A DNA stretch of 64,000 nt, taken from assembly GCF_030249855.1 (NCBI RefSeq), contig NZ_JANURN010000001.1:248001-312000 (forward strand), in the 5' to 3' direction. This DNA is from Helicobacter_B zhangjianzhongii (GTDB lineage Bacteria; Campylobacterota; Campylobacteria; Campylobacterales; Helicobacteraceae). A program made the position numbers and the translations under genes. This document shows positions 1 through 8,145 of the stretch, piece after piece. The notes beneath the pieces were generated by a model. It did no database searches. It was not told the origin of the DNA and worked only from the letters and a program-made list of their open reading frames with translations. The number at the start of each line of letters is the position of its first letter. Positions within the stretch are counted from its first letter, which is position 1.

Positions 1-233
1 TAAAGCGTAGCGACATAGTCAAGGCTTTTGTGATTTTCATCAATCTCTAGCAAGATAAGCGGCTTATCTACAATGGGGGCTAACGCGCTATGTTTATAGA
101 GCTCATACACCCTAGAATCCACCATAAACAGCACATTATCTAGCCCTGCAAGCTTGGCTACAAAATCTGTATTTTCACAAAAATACACCTGATAAGTTTT
201 GATATTTGATGCAATATCTAGTCTTTTATACAC
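1..233 (-). CDS. 3-dehydroquinate synthase-like protein, N-terminal part (cut by window edge)
   Basis: About 77 codons are visible; the rest lies left of the window. The GTG start at 233 is preceded by GGAGGA at good distance and overlaps the end of the upstream SDR gene by 8 bases, so the two are probably translationally coupled. The visible residues resemble the NAD-binding start of the dehydroquinate synthase / sugar-phosphate cyclase superfamily: a strand-forming VLFMVDSRVYELY followed by an EIDENHKSLD stretch like the family's EANEENKSLE. Its place at the end of a sugar-nucleotide operon argues for a role in an unusual surface sugar and not in the shikimate pathway. The VDSR residues come from a copy of the dispersed 12-mer. 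Substrate unknown. Confidence 0.65.
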   Translation of the reverse strand, partial: MYKRLDIASNIKTYQVYFCENTDFVAKLAGLDNVLFMVDSRVYELYKHSALAPIVDKPLILLEIDENHKSLDYVATL

Positions 234-888
234 AGGAAAATCCTCCATCGATAAAAATCGTTTGTCCGGTTATATAAGTATTTTTCACGCTTAAAAAATA
301 CGCCAATTCTGCTACCTCCATAGGCTCTCCTAGCCTTTTTATCGGTAAAGATTCTTTGATAGATTCTATTAGGGGGGGGGCATTATTTATCGCGGTCATT
401 TCGGTGTTGATAAATCCCGGAGCAATGGCATTGGTCAAAATCCCATAAGGACTTAGCTCCACGCCTAGTGCCATACTTAAGCCACTTACCCCAGCCTTAG
501 CACTAGAATACACCACGCGAGCATTTTTAGAAAATCTACACCAAATTGATGAGAAATTCACAATCCTGCCATAGTTGTTTTGCTTCATTTTGGGGACTAC
601 GGCTTTGATTAGCTGCATATTGGAAAACAAATTCACCTGAAATGACTCTTGGATAAGCATTTCATCGGCTTCTTCTAAATGGGCTAGCTTGTTTATCCCA
701 GCGCAGTTTATGAGTATATCTACCCTATCAAGTGTGGCAGTGTAGGCTGCGATACTTTGTGGATTAGCTAGATTAAGCTGCTTTGAGCTTGGGGCATAGA
801 CTTTTAAGCCACGCGATTCAAAAAGCTCTTTAATCGCCTTGCCAATCCCCCTAGAGCCTCCGGTAATCAACGCGCTATACATTTTCAC
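226..888 (-). CDS. SDR family oxidoreductase of the surface-sugar operon
   Basis: 220 residues, full length for a classical short-chain dehydrogenase. The Rossmann motif GGSRGIG lies near residues 10-16, the catalytic serine in NFSS, and the active-site YSSAK near residue 129; the C-terminal half ends with the usual ITGQTIFIDGG. It probably reduces or oxidises a sugar or acyl intermediate made by its operon partners, using NAD(P)H. It lies 2 bases after the aldolase gene and overlaps the dehydroquinate-synthase-like gene. A run of nine C residues on the coding strand (372-380) encodes Ala-Pro-Pro; a one-base change in its length would frameshift the protein. As written, the gene is in frame (ON). 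Confidence 0.85.
   Translation of the reverse strand: MKMYSALITGGSRGIGKAIKELFESRGLKVYAPSSKQLNLANPQSIAAYTATLDRVDILINCAGINKLAHLEEADEMLIQESFQVNLFSNMQLIKAVVPKMKQNNYGRIVNFSSIWCRFSKNARVVYSSAKAGVSGLSMALGVELSPYGILTNAIAPGFINTEMTAINNAPPLIESIKESLPIKRLGEPMEVAELAYFLSVKNTYITGQTIFIDGGFSCV
372..380 (-). repeat. C9 homopolymer inside SDR gene
   Basis: Nine G on the + strand, read as GCC CCC CCC CTA in the SDR gene. It is long enough to slip during replication; tracts of this kind drive phase variation in Helicobacter and Campylobacter surface-sugar genes. The present length keeps the gene open. Confidence 0.75.
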
Positions 889-890
889 TC

Positions 891-1688
891 CTATTTACGC
901 TCTTGTAAAAACTTCCCATAACGCTCCTCGAGCATTGCGATACGCGCAGAATCTTCTTTATAAATTGCTTGATAAAAGTCGCGCTTGTTGCGTAGCCATA
1001 GCAGCTCAAAATGCACCGCTTTCATAAGTCCATCGGCTATGTGTGGATTTGACATAGCAGCACTAGCATTAAAGATCACCTTTCTTGTCTCAAAACGCGT
1101 GAGAGATTGTGGCGGCAATGTGGCAAAAAATGGCAAAGAAGCGATAGAAACCCCACCGCCGATCACTAAATCTTTATCACAACTAAGGCAGGTAGTCGCC
1201 AAATCAGTAGCGATTTGCAAGATTTTTTCACTATGGATTTCATCTCTGCTTAAACCTAGAGAGCCTGTCATATCCACTCGCCCCAGCACAATACCGCTAA
1301 CTTTTTGAAACGCTTTACTAGCGCAAATTGCTTGCAAATTAGTAAAGCCTGTGATTGTTTCGATATTTATGAGATAGGACACATTGTCGCTAGCAAAGAC
1401 AGAGCTTGCGGCATTGACATATTTTTCTAGTGCATAGGCAGTCTCAATCATAGGGGCTACGATATGCGACACGCCCAAAAGCCTTGCTTCTCTCATATCT
1501 TTTATCGCTTCGCAGCCACCAATTTTGATTGTCAAATCAAGCCCCGCTTTGCTTACAATCTCCTTTAAGCGCATAGCTTCTTCAAGCCTTGTGCCTTCTG
1601 CTTCAAACTCCGCTTTCACGCCCACGACACCATAGTTTTGGCATAAATCTTTCAAAACATCTACCATTTGTAATTCAAGCATATTCAT
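891..1688 (-). CDS. HpcH/HpaI-type aldolase / citrate lyase-like protein
   Basis: 265 residues from the ATG at 1688, which overlaps the rfbG stop as ATGA and is preceded by AAGGA. The fold is the TIM barrel of the phosphoenolpyruvate/pyruvate aldolases: the VGVKAEFEAEG strand, IKIGGCEA, VAPMIETAYAL with the conserved Glu, INIETITGF and VLGRVDMTGSLG, the Glu and Asp residues being the expected divalent-metal ligands. Known members join or split pyruvate-like units and aldehydes. In this operon it may add or remove a carbon unit on the CDP-hexose product; that is inference. It follows rfbG and precedes the SDR gene. Confidence 0.75.
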   Translation of the reverse strand: MNMLELQMVDVLKDLCQNYGVVGVKAEFEAEGTRLEEAMRLKEIVSKAGLDLTIKIGGCEAIKDMREARLLGVSHIVAPMIETAYALEKYVNAASSVFASDNVSYLINIETITGFTNLQAICASKAFQKVSGIVLGRVDMTGSLGLSRDEIHSEKILQIATDLATTCLSCDKDLVIGGGVSIASLPFFATLPPQSLTRFETRKVIFNASAAMSNPHIADGLMKAVHFELLWLRNKRDFYQAIYKEDSARIAMLEERYGKFLQERK

Positions 1689-2761
1689 TTGCATTCCTTC
1701 ATTTTGTCCATATACTCCCCAAGCTGCTCTTGGCTTAGGATCGTGCTTGTCTCGCTCCACGCCCTATACCACGCTACGCTTTTTTGTATCGCTTCTTTAG
1801 CACTCCATAGCGGGCTAAACCCTAGCAGGCTGCTAGCCTTGCTAGAGTCTAGTGCCAGCAGCCCACTCTCGTGCAAGCTAGAGTCTAGCTCGATCGTGTA
1901 GGCGATCTGCTCCCACTCCTGCTGCGCTAGCTCTAGCACTTGGCTCACGCGCAAGATCTGCCCCCCACTAGGTCCAAAGTTAAAGCTACTAGCGCACTCT
2001 ATGCGCCCTGCTAGCAGAGCCTGTGCTAGCAGCAAGTAGCCCTGCAAGCTCTCGCACACAAACTGCCACGGGCGCGTGGAGCTAGGATACCTAATGCTAG
2101 CAGGCTCGCGGCTTATCGCTGCTCGCACGAGATCTGGCAGCAGCCTATCGCGGCTGAAGTCCCCTCCGCCTATCACATTCCCAGCCCTAGCCGTAGCGAC
2201 TAGCACGCTATGCTTCTTGCCATAGTCATCAAGGCTAAAAAAGCTCCGCCGCATAGAGTCTGCGATGATCTCCGCGCACGCCTTAGACGCGCTATAAGGG
2301 TCATAGCCGCCAAGCGCATCGCACTCTCTGTATCCATAGAGCCACTCTTTGTTGTCATAGACTTTATCGGTGGTTACGATCACTACTGCGCGCAAGGATT
2401 CTAGCTTGCGGCAGGCATTTAGCACATTAGCAACGCCTAGGGCGTTTGTGTGGAAAGTCTCAAGCGGATCCTTGTAGCTCTGCCTTACAAGCGGCTGGGC
2501 TGCTAGGTGGAGCACCACTTCAGGCTTGGCTTCTTGCAGGGCGGACTCTAGCGTGGCATAGTCGCTGATGTCTGCTAGCCACTCTTTGGCAAAGAGCTTT
2601 TGCGCACCGCTTAGGGCGTAGTGGCTAGGCTCTTGTGGGGGCAGGGAGTAGCCATAGAGCCTAGCCCCTAAGTGTGAGAGCCACAGAGCTAGCCACGAGC
2701 CTTTGAAGCCGGTATGCCCCGTTAGCAAGACTCTTTTACCGCGGTAAGCTTCATCAAACAT
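1685..2761 (-). CDS. rfbG: CDP-glucose 4,6-dehydratase
   Basis: 358 residues from the ATG at 2761, chosen because family members begin a few residues before the nucleotide-binding GHTGFKG motif, here near residue 15; an ATG at 2773 is an alternative. It converts CDP-glucose to CDP-4-keto-6-deoxyglucose with NAD+ as cofactor. The catalytic YSASK is present (DPYSASKACAE), as are TTDKVY and the GNVIGGGDFS segment typical of RfbG. It is the second gene of the operon, directly after rfbF, which makes its substrate. The 3' part is rich in CTAG and in tct-agc codon pairs. The product is the precursor of 3,6-dideoxy or branched sugars in O-antigen or capsule. Confidence 0.93.
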   Translation of the reverse strand: MFDEAYRGKRVLLTGHTGFKGSWLALWLSHLGARLYGYSLPPQEPSHYALSGAQKLFAKEWLADISDYATLESALQEAKPEVVLHLAAQPLVRQSYKDPLETFHTNALGVANVLNACRKLESLRAVVIVTTDKVYDNKEWLYGYRECDALGGYDPYSASKACAEIIADSMRRSFFSLDDYGKKHSVLVATARAGNVIGGGDFSRDRLLPDLVRAAISREPASIRYPSSTRPWQFVCESLQGYLLLAQALLAGRIECASSFNFGPSGGQILRVSQVLELAQQEWEQIAYTIELDSSLHESGLLALDSSKASSLLGFSPLWSAKEAIQKSVAWYRAWSETSTILSQEQLGEYMDKMKECK

Positions 2762-2766
2762 TGCGA

Positions 2767-3567
2767 TCACCATACCGCCCAAGGTGCGCTGCCGCTAAGC
2801 CACATTTGTGTCAAGTCATTTTTGTCTTTCAAAGTGTCCATACACTTCCAAAAGCCGCTATGCTGGTAGGTATAGAGCTGCCCATCTCGCGCAAGATTTT
2901 TCAAAGGCTCTTGCTCCAAAATCGTCATATCCCCACGCCCTGCGCGCTCTATATACTCAAACACCCTAGCCTCGCATACGAAAAATCCCCCATTGATCCA
3001 GCCGCTTTGCTGCGCGCTAGCATCGCCTCTGGGCTTTTCTACGAAAGTCTTTACCGCATTGGTGCTAGGCTCTATCTCTAGCGCGCCAAATCGCCCCTCT
3101 GGCAGCACAGAAGTCATACTCATAGCCCCTTTGTGCGATCTGTGGAAGTCTAAAAGCGCGTGTAGATTTATATCGCTCAAACCATCGCCATAAGTGAGCA
3201 TAAAGCTTTCGTTGTTGATATAGGGCTTGGCGTGGAGGATCCTGCCGCCGGTCTGGGAGTCTTGCCCGGTGTAAAGGAGCGTTACACGCCAAGGCTCGTG
3301 GCGATTGGCGTGGATCTGCAAGGAGTTGTCCGCTAGGTCGATAGTGATGTCGCTGTAATGCGTGTAGTAGTTTAGGAAATACTCCTTGATGATATGCCCC
3401 TTATAGCCCGTAAGGATAATAAAATCGCTAAAGCCATAGTGCGCATAAATCTTCATAATATGCCACAAAATCGGTCGCCCGCCGATCTCTACCATAGGCT
3501 TTGGCTTAAGCCCTGTCTCTTCAGCGAGCCTTGTGCCAAGACCGCCGGCTAGGATAAGGACTTTCAT
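2767..3567 (-). CDS. rfbF: Glucose-1-phosphate cytidylyltransferase
   Basis: 266 residues from the ATG at 3567 (MKVLILAGGLGTRL); longer upstream readings consist only of repeat-island sequence. It makes CDP-glucose from CTP and glucose-1-phosphate, the first step of the CDP-deoxyhexose pathway. The nucleotidyltransferase signature GGLGTRLAEETGLKPKPM, the GGRPILWHIM segment, YGDGLSD and FVEKP are all present. Length is close to the usual 257. It is the first gene of the minus-strand sugar operon; rfbG starts next to its stop. The ribosome-binding site is weak, and the leader is unusually long, about 800 bases of repeats beginning with a C12 tract, so expression may depend on that leader. Confidence 0.93.
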   Translation of the reverse strand: MKVLILAGGLGTRLAEETGLKPKPMVEIGGRPILWHIMKIYAHYGFSDFIILTGYKGHIIKEYFLNYYTHYSDITIDLADNSLQIHANRHEPWRVTLLYTGQDSQTGGRILHAKPYINNESFMLTYGDGLSDINLHALLDFHRSHKGAMSMTSVLPEGRFGALEIEPSTNAVKTFVEKPRGDASAQQSGWINGGFFVCEARVFEYIERAGRGDMTILEQEPLKNLARDGQLYTYQHSGFWKCMDTLKDKNDLTQMWLSGSAPWAVW

Positions 3568-4363
3568 AGGGGGAGCCTTTGGGGTTTGGGCTTGGGCGTT
3601 GGCTTTTGGGCTTGGGGATTCGGCTTTGCGCGATAAACCTTTGATTGCTGCGCCGCGCCGCGTCGATAGACCGCAAGTCTTATCTCCTTGCGCGGCTTGC
3701 AAAGCAAAGGTTTCTCATCGCAAAACCTAGAATCCTGCGGCTGCTTGCTTACATTTTTGGCGTTGTTTTCTGTCATTGGTAGCACCGCTTGCACCGCGTG
3801 GCAATCTACACTAGAATCCACTTTTTTGCTAGCGGCGTTTTTCTTGTCATTGCGAGCAAGCGCGGTAGCGATTGCGTGGCAATCCATAGCTTCAAGGCTA
3901 GAATCCACTTTTTTTGCGGTAGTAAAATCAGCGGCGTTACTAGAATCCGCCTGCGCGGATTTGTGGATCGCCACGACTTCCTTACGGAAGTCTCGCGATG
4001 ACAGAGAATGAGCGTGGCTCTTAGAATCGTGGCTTTTTTCAAAAGTGGATTCTAGGGGTTGGGCGGTTTTCTGTATGGATTGCCACGCCGACAAGTCGGC
4101 TCGCAATGACAAAAAAGGCGCATTGTGTGAAAAAGTGGATTCTAGTGTAGAGTCGCTCGAGGTAGATTTACTAAAGAAACTGCGGCTGCGCCTTGTTTTG
4201 TGGTTTTCATTACCGCTGCGGGATTCTAGGATTCTAGGATTTGCGGTATTGCTAGCGGTGCTTTTTGTGGATTTTAGGGTAGAGCTAGACTTGTGGTCTG
4301 CGGTTGCCCTAAAATCCACAAAATCACTGCTATGATTACCCGAAGCCGAATCCTTACAGGATT
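3568..4363. repeat. Mosaic repeat island upstream of rfbF
   Basis: About 800 bases without a credible gene. Reading from the left it holds a roughly 110-base hairpin element (3616-3727, near-identical to 5166-5278), hairpins with TGTCATTGCGAG and GTGGCAATCCA ends (3771-3808, 3845-3886, 4076-4111), a related element with a GACTTCC...GGAAGTC core (3964-4003), and copies of the 12-mer in both orientations (near 3826, 3901, 4044, 4134). A 251-codon frame spans 3564-4319 on the minus strand, but its translation is repeat-derived text seen again in other islands, so I do not call it a gene. Confidence 0.85.
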
Positions 4364-4375
4364 CCCCCCCCCCCC
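4364..4375. repeat. C12 homopolymer in the leader of the sugar operon
   Basis: Twelve C on the + strand, beside a short inverted repeat (GAATCC...GGATTC at 4349-4365). It lies about 17 bases downstream of a TATAAA box on the minus strand, so it is near the expected transcript start or in the 5' leader of rfbF. A tract of this length should be unstable. Confidence 0.7.
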
Positions 4376-4391
4376 GTTTCTAACAGAGTTT

Positions 4392-4397
4392 TTTATA
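4392..4397 (-). promoter_or_regulatory. Possible -10 box for the rfbF operon
   Basis: TATAAA on the minus strand in an AT-rich stretch, upstream of the C12 tract and facing rfbF. No clear -35 is seen, which is usual for the Helicobacter housekeeping sigma factor. Confidence 0.4.
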
Positions 4398-4499
4398 CCA
4401 ATATCCACCAAACACACCTTCACACACCTTAGACCTAAAAGTAATAAGCGTGGATTCTAGCACAATATGTTTAAAATATGTTTTAAGGCTTGTGCGTGC

Positions 4500-7439
4500 C
4501 TATAAGTCGCCACCCTTACTGCTACTCTTGCGCAGGGAGTTGCCCACGACAAGCAAAGAGGACAGACTCATACTAAGGGCTGCGACAAGCGGGATCACAA
4601 AACCGCATAAAGCTAGCGGGATCAATAGGGCATTGTAGGCTAGGCTTATGGCGAGATTTTGATAAATCCTAGTATAAGTCTCCCTAGCGATCACAAAGCC
4701 TGCTTGCAAGCTCACTAGACTATCATCTAGCACGATCACATCACTTTGGGCGATAGCTATATCACTCCCAGCCCCCATAGAGACCCCCACATCGGCAGTC
4801 TTTAGGGCTACAATGTCATTAAGCCCATCGCCTATCATCACCACACTAGGATCTTTGCGCCAGAGTCCCTTGCCCCTAGGCGTGCTTAAGGAATCTTGCA
4901 GATCCTGTATATATTGCGCCTTTTGGTCTGGGAGCAAGCCACTATGAAACTCCCTAATCCCAAGCGAGCTTGCCACAGCCTCCACCGCGCCCGCCCTATC
5001 GCCACTAAGCAGCACTACCTTTTTGCCATTGCTTTGTAGGTATGCTACAAGCTCCTTTGCCCCATCTTTTGCCTCATCGCTTATGTAGCAAATGAGCTTA
5101 AGGGCTTTGTTTGTGGCGTAGGCGAAGATGCTCATAGAGTCTAAAGGCGTTAGCTTTTGCTTGGTGGATTCGGCTTTGCGCGATAAACCTTTGATTGCTG
5201 CGCCGCGCTTCGTCGATAGACGCTCGAGTCTTATCTCCTTGCGCGGCTTGCAAAGCAAAGGTTTCTCATCGCAAAACCAGCGAAGCGCAGTTTCTTTAGA
5301 AAACCAGCGAAGCGGTGCGAGCGTGGGCTCGCAGGTTTCTTTAGAAATCCTAGAATCCTTTGGCTGCTTGCTTACATTTTTGGCTTGCTTGCTAGAATCC
5401 ACTTTTTGTAATGTTTGTATGTTTTGTGCGTTTTTATCAAAAGTGGATTCTAGGGCGGTAGTTTTGATTTCAGCTTGTTTTGTAAAACCGCTTTGGGATT
5501 CTAGGATTGTGGTGCTAGAATCGTGGTTTTTCAAGCCGCGCAAGGAGATAAGACTTGGGTGTCTATCGACACAGCGCGGCGATGAAATCCGCGATTCTAG
5601 CCCGCAAGCCGAATCCCCACCAAACAAAGCCGAATCCATAACGCCATTTTCTAGCAAAAACTCTACACTCCCGCCTACCACCTCCTCCTCCCCCCATTTC
5701 GCCCTTATCCCTCTAGAATCCACCTGCACCACCGCGCTTAGCTCCATAGCTCCACTTGGGCGGAAGCACTCTGCCACTGCCGCAGAAATAGGGTGAGAAG
5801 AGAGCCGCACAAAGTGCGCTAGCACGCTCTCATCAAACTCCCCAAATCGCTCCATATACTGCACCTTTGGGCTGCCCTTTGTGAGCGTGCCTGTCTTGTC
5901 AAAGACCACCGCCTTTGCTTGTGCCAGCACTTCTAAAAATCGCGCTTCTTTAAACACCAGCCCCGCCTTATACGCACGCGAGATCCCCACCACACTAGCA
6001 ATGGGCGTAGCAAGCGCAAGCGCACAAGGGCAGGCGATCACAATCACAGAAATTGTGATGATCAACGCCTGATCCACCCCAGAATCCACCCACCAATACA
6101 CAAACCCACCCAGCGCGATAAGCAGCACAAAGCGGGAGAAATACTTCGCCAAGCTATTAGCGAGATTTTGGATCCTAGGAGTGGAGCTTAGGCTCTCTTC
6201 TAGGAGCGTGATAATCCTACTCATCGTAGAATCCACATATCGCTTGCGTACTTCATAGACAAGCGATTTTTCTAGCACGATACTCCCAGATAGCAGCTCT
6301 TGCCCGCTCTTTTTACTCACAGGCAAGCTCTCCCCAGAGAGTGAGCGCATATCTAGTAGCACATCACTGCAAGCCACCCCATCGCACGGCAGCATCTCCC
6401 CCACAGCGATATGCACCCGCTCCCCTATGCGCAAATCTTTCACATCGCAGACTTGCAAGCTCCCATCGCGCTCCACTTTAGCCATATTTGGCAAGATCGT
6501 ATGCAGGCTATCAAGGCTATCGCCAGCGACCCTCCTAGCGCGCATTTCTAAAAACTTCCCACTAAAGACAAAGAGAATGATCATCGCCACTGATTCAAAG
6601 TAGCTCTCCCCACTGCGCGTAATGCTCGCATAAATCGAGTAGATAAATGTCAAGCTAGCCCCAAAGGCTACTAAAAAGTCCATACCGACATAGCCAAGCT
6701 TAAGCCCATAATACGCCCCGGAGAAAAACACCCGCCCTGTATAAAACAGCACCGGAGCGGCAAGCAAGCAAGCCACAAGATTTAGCACATCTTTCATCAA
6801 AGGCTGCATACCATAGAAATACCCCACATACTGCGCGATAGCCACCATCATAATGCTCATCGTGCAAAACACCCCCACCACAAAAGAGATAAAAAAGCTT
6901 CTTTGTGCTTTTGCTAGCTGCTCTTCTTGGGATTTGGGGTCATAGATATGCGCGCTATAGCCGATAGACTTTATAAGCTTAAAGATAGCAGATAGGCTGA
7001 TTTGCGTGCTATCAAAGAGGATTTTTGCTTTGTTGTTTGTGTAGTTGATATGCGCCTTTTTAATGCCCTTTTGCAGGCTTAGGATATGCTCATTAAGCCA
7101 TACACACGCCGCGCAGTGAATGCCCTCTATCACAAGACTTACTTCATTGAGTGTGCCTAGCTTTTTTGTGTGCTGGGCTAGGAAGCTAGGCTCATCAAGA
7201 TAGCGTAAATCTATGCTTTTTTTCTCTAAAGGTGTGAGCGTCACCTCGCCCAATCGCTCATAGAATCCACTAAAGCCACTTTTTTGCAGTAGCTTATACA
7301 CGCTCTCACAGCCATTGCAGCAGAAATATACATCATTACCACAAGAGTCTTTGGCGTGTGTGAGCTGGGATGGTGGGAAGCTACGCTGGCAGTGCGAGCA
7401 TTTGCAAGAAGTGGGAGCGGTGGGGGCTTGGTCTTGCAC
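4500..7439 (-). CDS. ccoI: Copper-translocating P-type ATPase of CcoI/FixI type, with in-frame repeat insertion
   Basis: 979 residues from a GTG start; relatives have about 780-820. The cysteine-rich N-terminus (CKCSHC, FCCNGCESVY) typical of CcoI is followed by a heavy-metal domain with HCAAC, membrane segments, the SGES phosphatase loop, the CPC ion site (ACPCALALATP), the phosphorylated Asp in DKTGTLTK, SSHP in the nucleotide domain, and GDGLND. It exports Cu(I) through the inner membrane, in CcoI for assembly of cbb3 oxidase. About 160 residues (600-762) between the VGGSVEFLLENG segment and IFAYATNKAL are translated repeat island, placed in the nucleotide-binding domain. It lies 1 base after the PAP2 gene, with no strong ribosome-binding site. 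Confidence 0.88.
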   Translation of the reverse strand: MQDQAPTAPTSCKCSHCQRSFPPSQLTHAKDSCGNDVYFCCNGCESVYKLLQKSGFSGFYERLGEVTLTPLEKKSIDLRYLDEPSFLAQHTKKLGTLNEVSLVIEGIHCAACVWLNEHILSLQKGIKKAHINYTNNKAKILFDSTQISLSAIFKLIKSIGYSAHIYDPKSQEEQLAKAQRSFFISFVVGVFCTMSIMMVAIAQYVGYFYGMQPLMKDVLNLVACLLAAPVLFYTGRVFFSGAYYGLKLGYVGMDFLVAFGASLTFIYSIYASITRSGESYFESVAMIILFVFSGKFLEMRARRVAGDSLDSLHTILPNMAKVERDGSLQVCDVKDLRIGERVHIAVGEMLPCDGVACSDVLLDMRSLSGESLPVSKKSGQELLSGSIVLEKSLVYEVRKRYVDSTMSRIITLLEESLSSTPRIQNLANSLAKYFSRFVLLIALGGFVYWWVDSGVDQALIITISVIVIACPCALALATPIASVVGISRAYKAGLVFKEARFLEVLAQAKAVVFDKTGTLTKGSPKVQYMERFGEFDESVLAHFVRLSSHPISAAVAECFRPSGAMELSAVVQVDSRGIRAKWGEEEVVGGSVEFLLENGVMDSALFGGDSACGLESRISSPRCVDRHPSLISLRGLKNHDSSTTILESQSGFTKQAEIKTTALESTFDKNAQNIQTLQKVDSSKQAKNVSKQPKDSRISKETCEPTLAPLRWFSKETALRWFCDEKPLLCKPRKEIRLERLSTKRGAAIKGLSRKAESTKQKLTPLDSMSIFAYATNKALKLICYISDEAKDGAKELVAYLQSNGKKVVLLSGDRAGAVEAVASSLGIREFHSGLLPDQKAQYIQDLQDSLSTPRGKGLWRKDPSVVMIGDGLNDIVALKTADVGVSMGAGSDIAIAQSDVIVLDDSLVSLQAGFVIARETYTRIYQNLAISLAYNALLIPLALCGFVIPLVAALSMSLSSLLVVGNSLRKSSSKGGDL
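5155..5640. repeat. Repeat island inserted in frame in ccoI
   Basis: Contains a near copy (5166-5278) of the 110-base hairpin element at 3616-3727, a module bounded by TTTCTTTAGAAA (about 5285-5345, also at 16548-16604), 12-mer copies near 5393 and 5446 in opposite orientations, and a further AAGGAGATAAGACTTG core near 5540. No stop codon is created in the ccoI frame. Confidence 0.85.
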
Positions 7440-7440
7440 G

Positions 7441-8085
7441 CTAGAGCACCATAACTGCTAGCAGAGCGCATTCACACAGAGTTGTTTTGGTGCTAGGGGC
7501 GTGATATGTGCCTTTGCCCCCGCCCTTGCCTATGCGCTTATCATCGCGCCTAGAAGCTAGGAGGAATGAGAGGAAAAACCCAAGCATACCCCCGCAAATC
7601 ACTTGGGCTATCGTGTGTCTTTTAGCATCAATCCTAGAGATCCCAACCACACTTGCGATCGCCAAGGCTGGCAGCCCCAAGCGCAGCCCATACCGCTTCT
7701 GCAAAAACCCTACCGCTGCAAAGGCTGAAGCCGTATGCCCACTAGGGAAGCCCTCGAAATTCTCACCATCTGGGCGTTTGGAGAGAGCTTGTATCCTAGG
7801 GCTAGAGGGTGCTAGAAAATGCAGGGCATACTTCACTGCATAAGTGCTAGCCACCACTGCTACAAAGCCCACAGCCTGCTGCCTAGCCCCCACAAAATCG
7901 CGTAAAAAAATCGCATACACCAAGCTTGCCGCTGGCAAAAACTGCGCCACATCGCCAAACTTGCGCAAGCTGCTAGAATGCGTAGAATTTGTAGCAATAT
8001 TTTGCATTTCAATCTCTTGTCTCTTTTGCTCAATCTCGCTATATGCTAGGCTTACAACTAGCACAATAAACAACAATGCCTTCAT
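7441..8085 (-). CDS. PAP2-family phosphatase with N-terminal membrane anchor or signal
   Basis: 214 residues. A hydrophobic N-terminus of about 15 residues is followed by several membrane segments and the three PAP2 blocks: KRPDG, FPSGHT (catalytic His) and SRIDAKRHTIAQ. Members remove phosphate from lipids such as undecaprenyl pyrophosphate or lipid A; which one is used here cannot be told. In the third block the usual Asp after the nucleophile His (SR-x5-H-x3-D) is Gln, a noticeable departure. The ATG at 8085 has AAGGA six bases upstream and a TACAAT box about 30 bases further. ccoI follows directly. The C-terminal tail is basic and glycine-rich. Confidence 0.78.
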   Translation of the reverse strand: MKALLFIVLVVSLAYSEIEQKRQEIEMQNIATNSTHSSSLRKFGDVAQFLPAASLVYAIFLRDFVGARQQAVGFVAVVASTYAVKYALHFLAPSSPRIQALSKRPDGENFEGFPSGHTASAFAAVGFLQKRYGLRLGLPALAIASVVGISRIDAKRHTIAQVICGGMLGFFLSFLLASRRDDKRIGKGGGKGTYHAPSTKTTLCECALLAVMVL

Positions 8086-8111
8086 AGAAATCCTTAAGGT
8101 AAATTCTGCGC

Positions 8112-8117
8112 ATTGTA
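8112..8117 (-). promoter_or_regulatory. -10 box for the PAP2-ccoI pair
   Basis: TACAAT on the minus strand, about 27 bases before the PAP2 start, inside the short gap behind the oxidoreductase gene. Confidence 0.45.
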
Positions 8118-8145
8118 GCGCATATCAAAGGGCTTGTGCAATCTC

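Noticed and set aside
3564..4319. 251-codon open frame on the minus strand upstream of rfbF
   Set aside because: Its translation is repeat-derived (SSRDFRKEVVAIHK, KKVDSS, DCHA...) and recurs in unrelated genes; no family, no ribosome-binding site, and long frames are open on the other strand too.
5128..5796. 222-codon frame on the plus strand opposite ccoI
   Set aside because: Lies across the repeat island and the coding strand of a well-supported gene; the open frame follows from the low stop content of the repeats.
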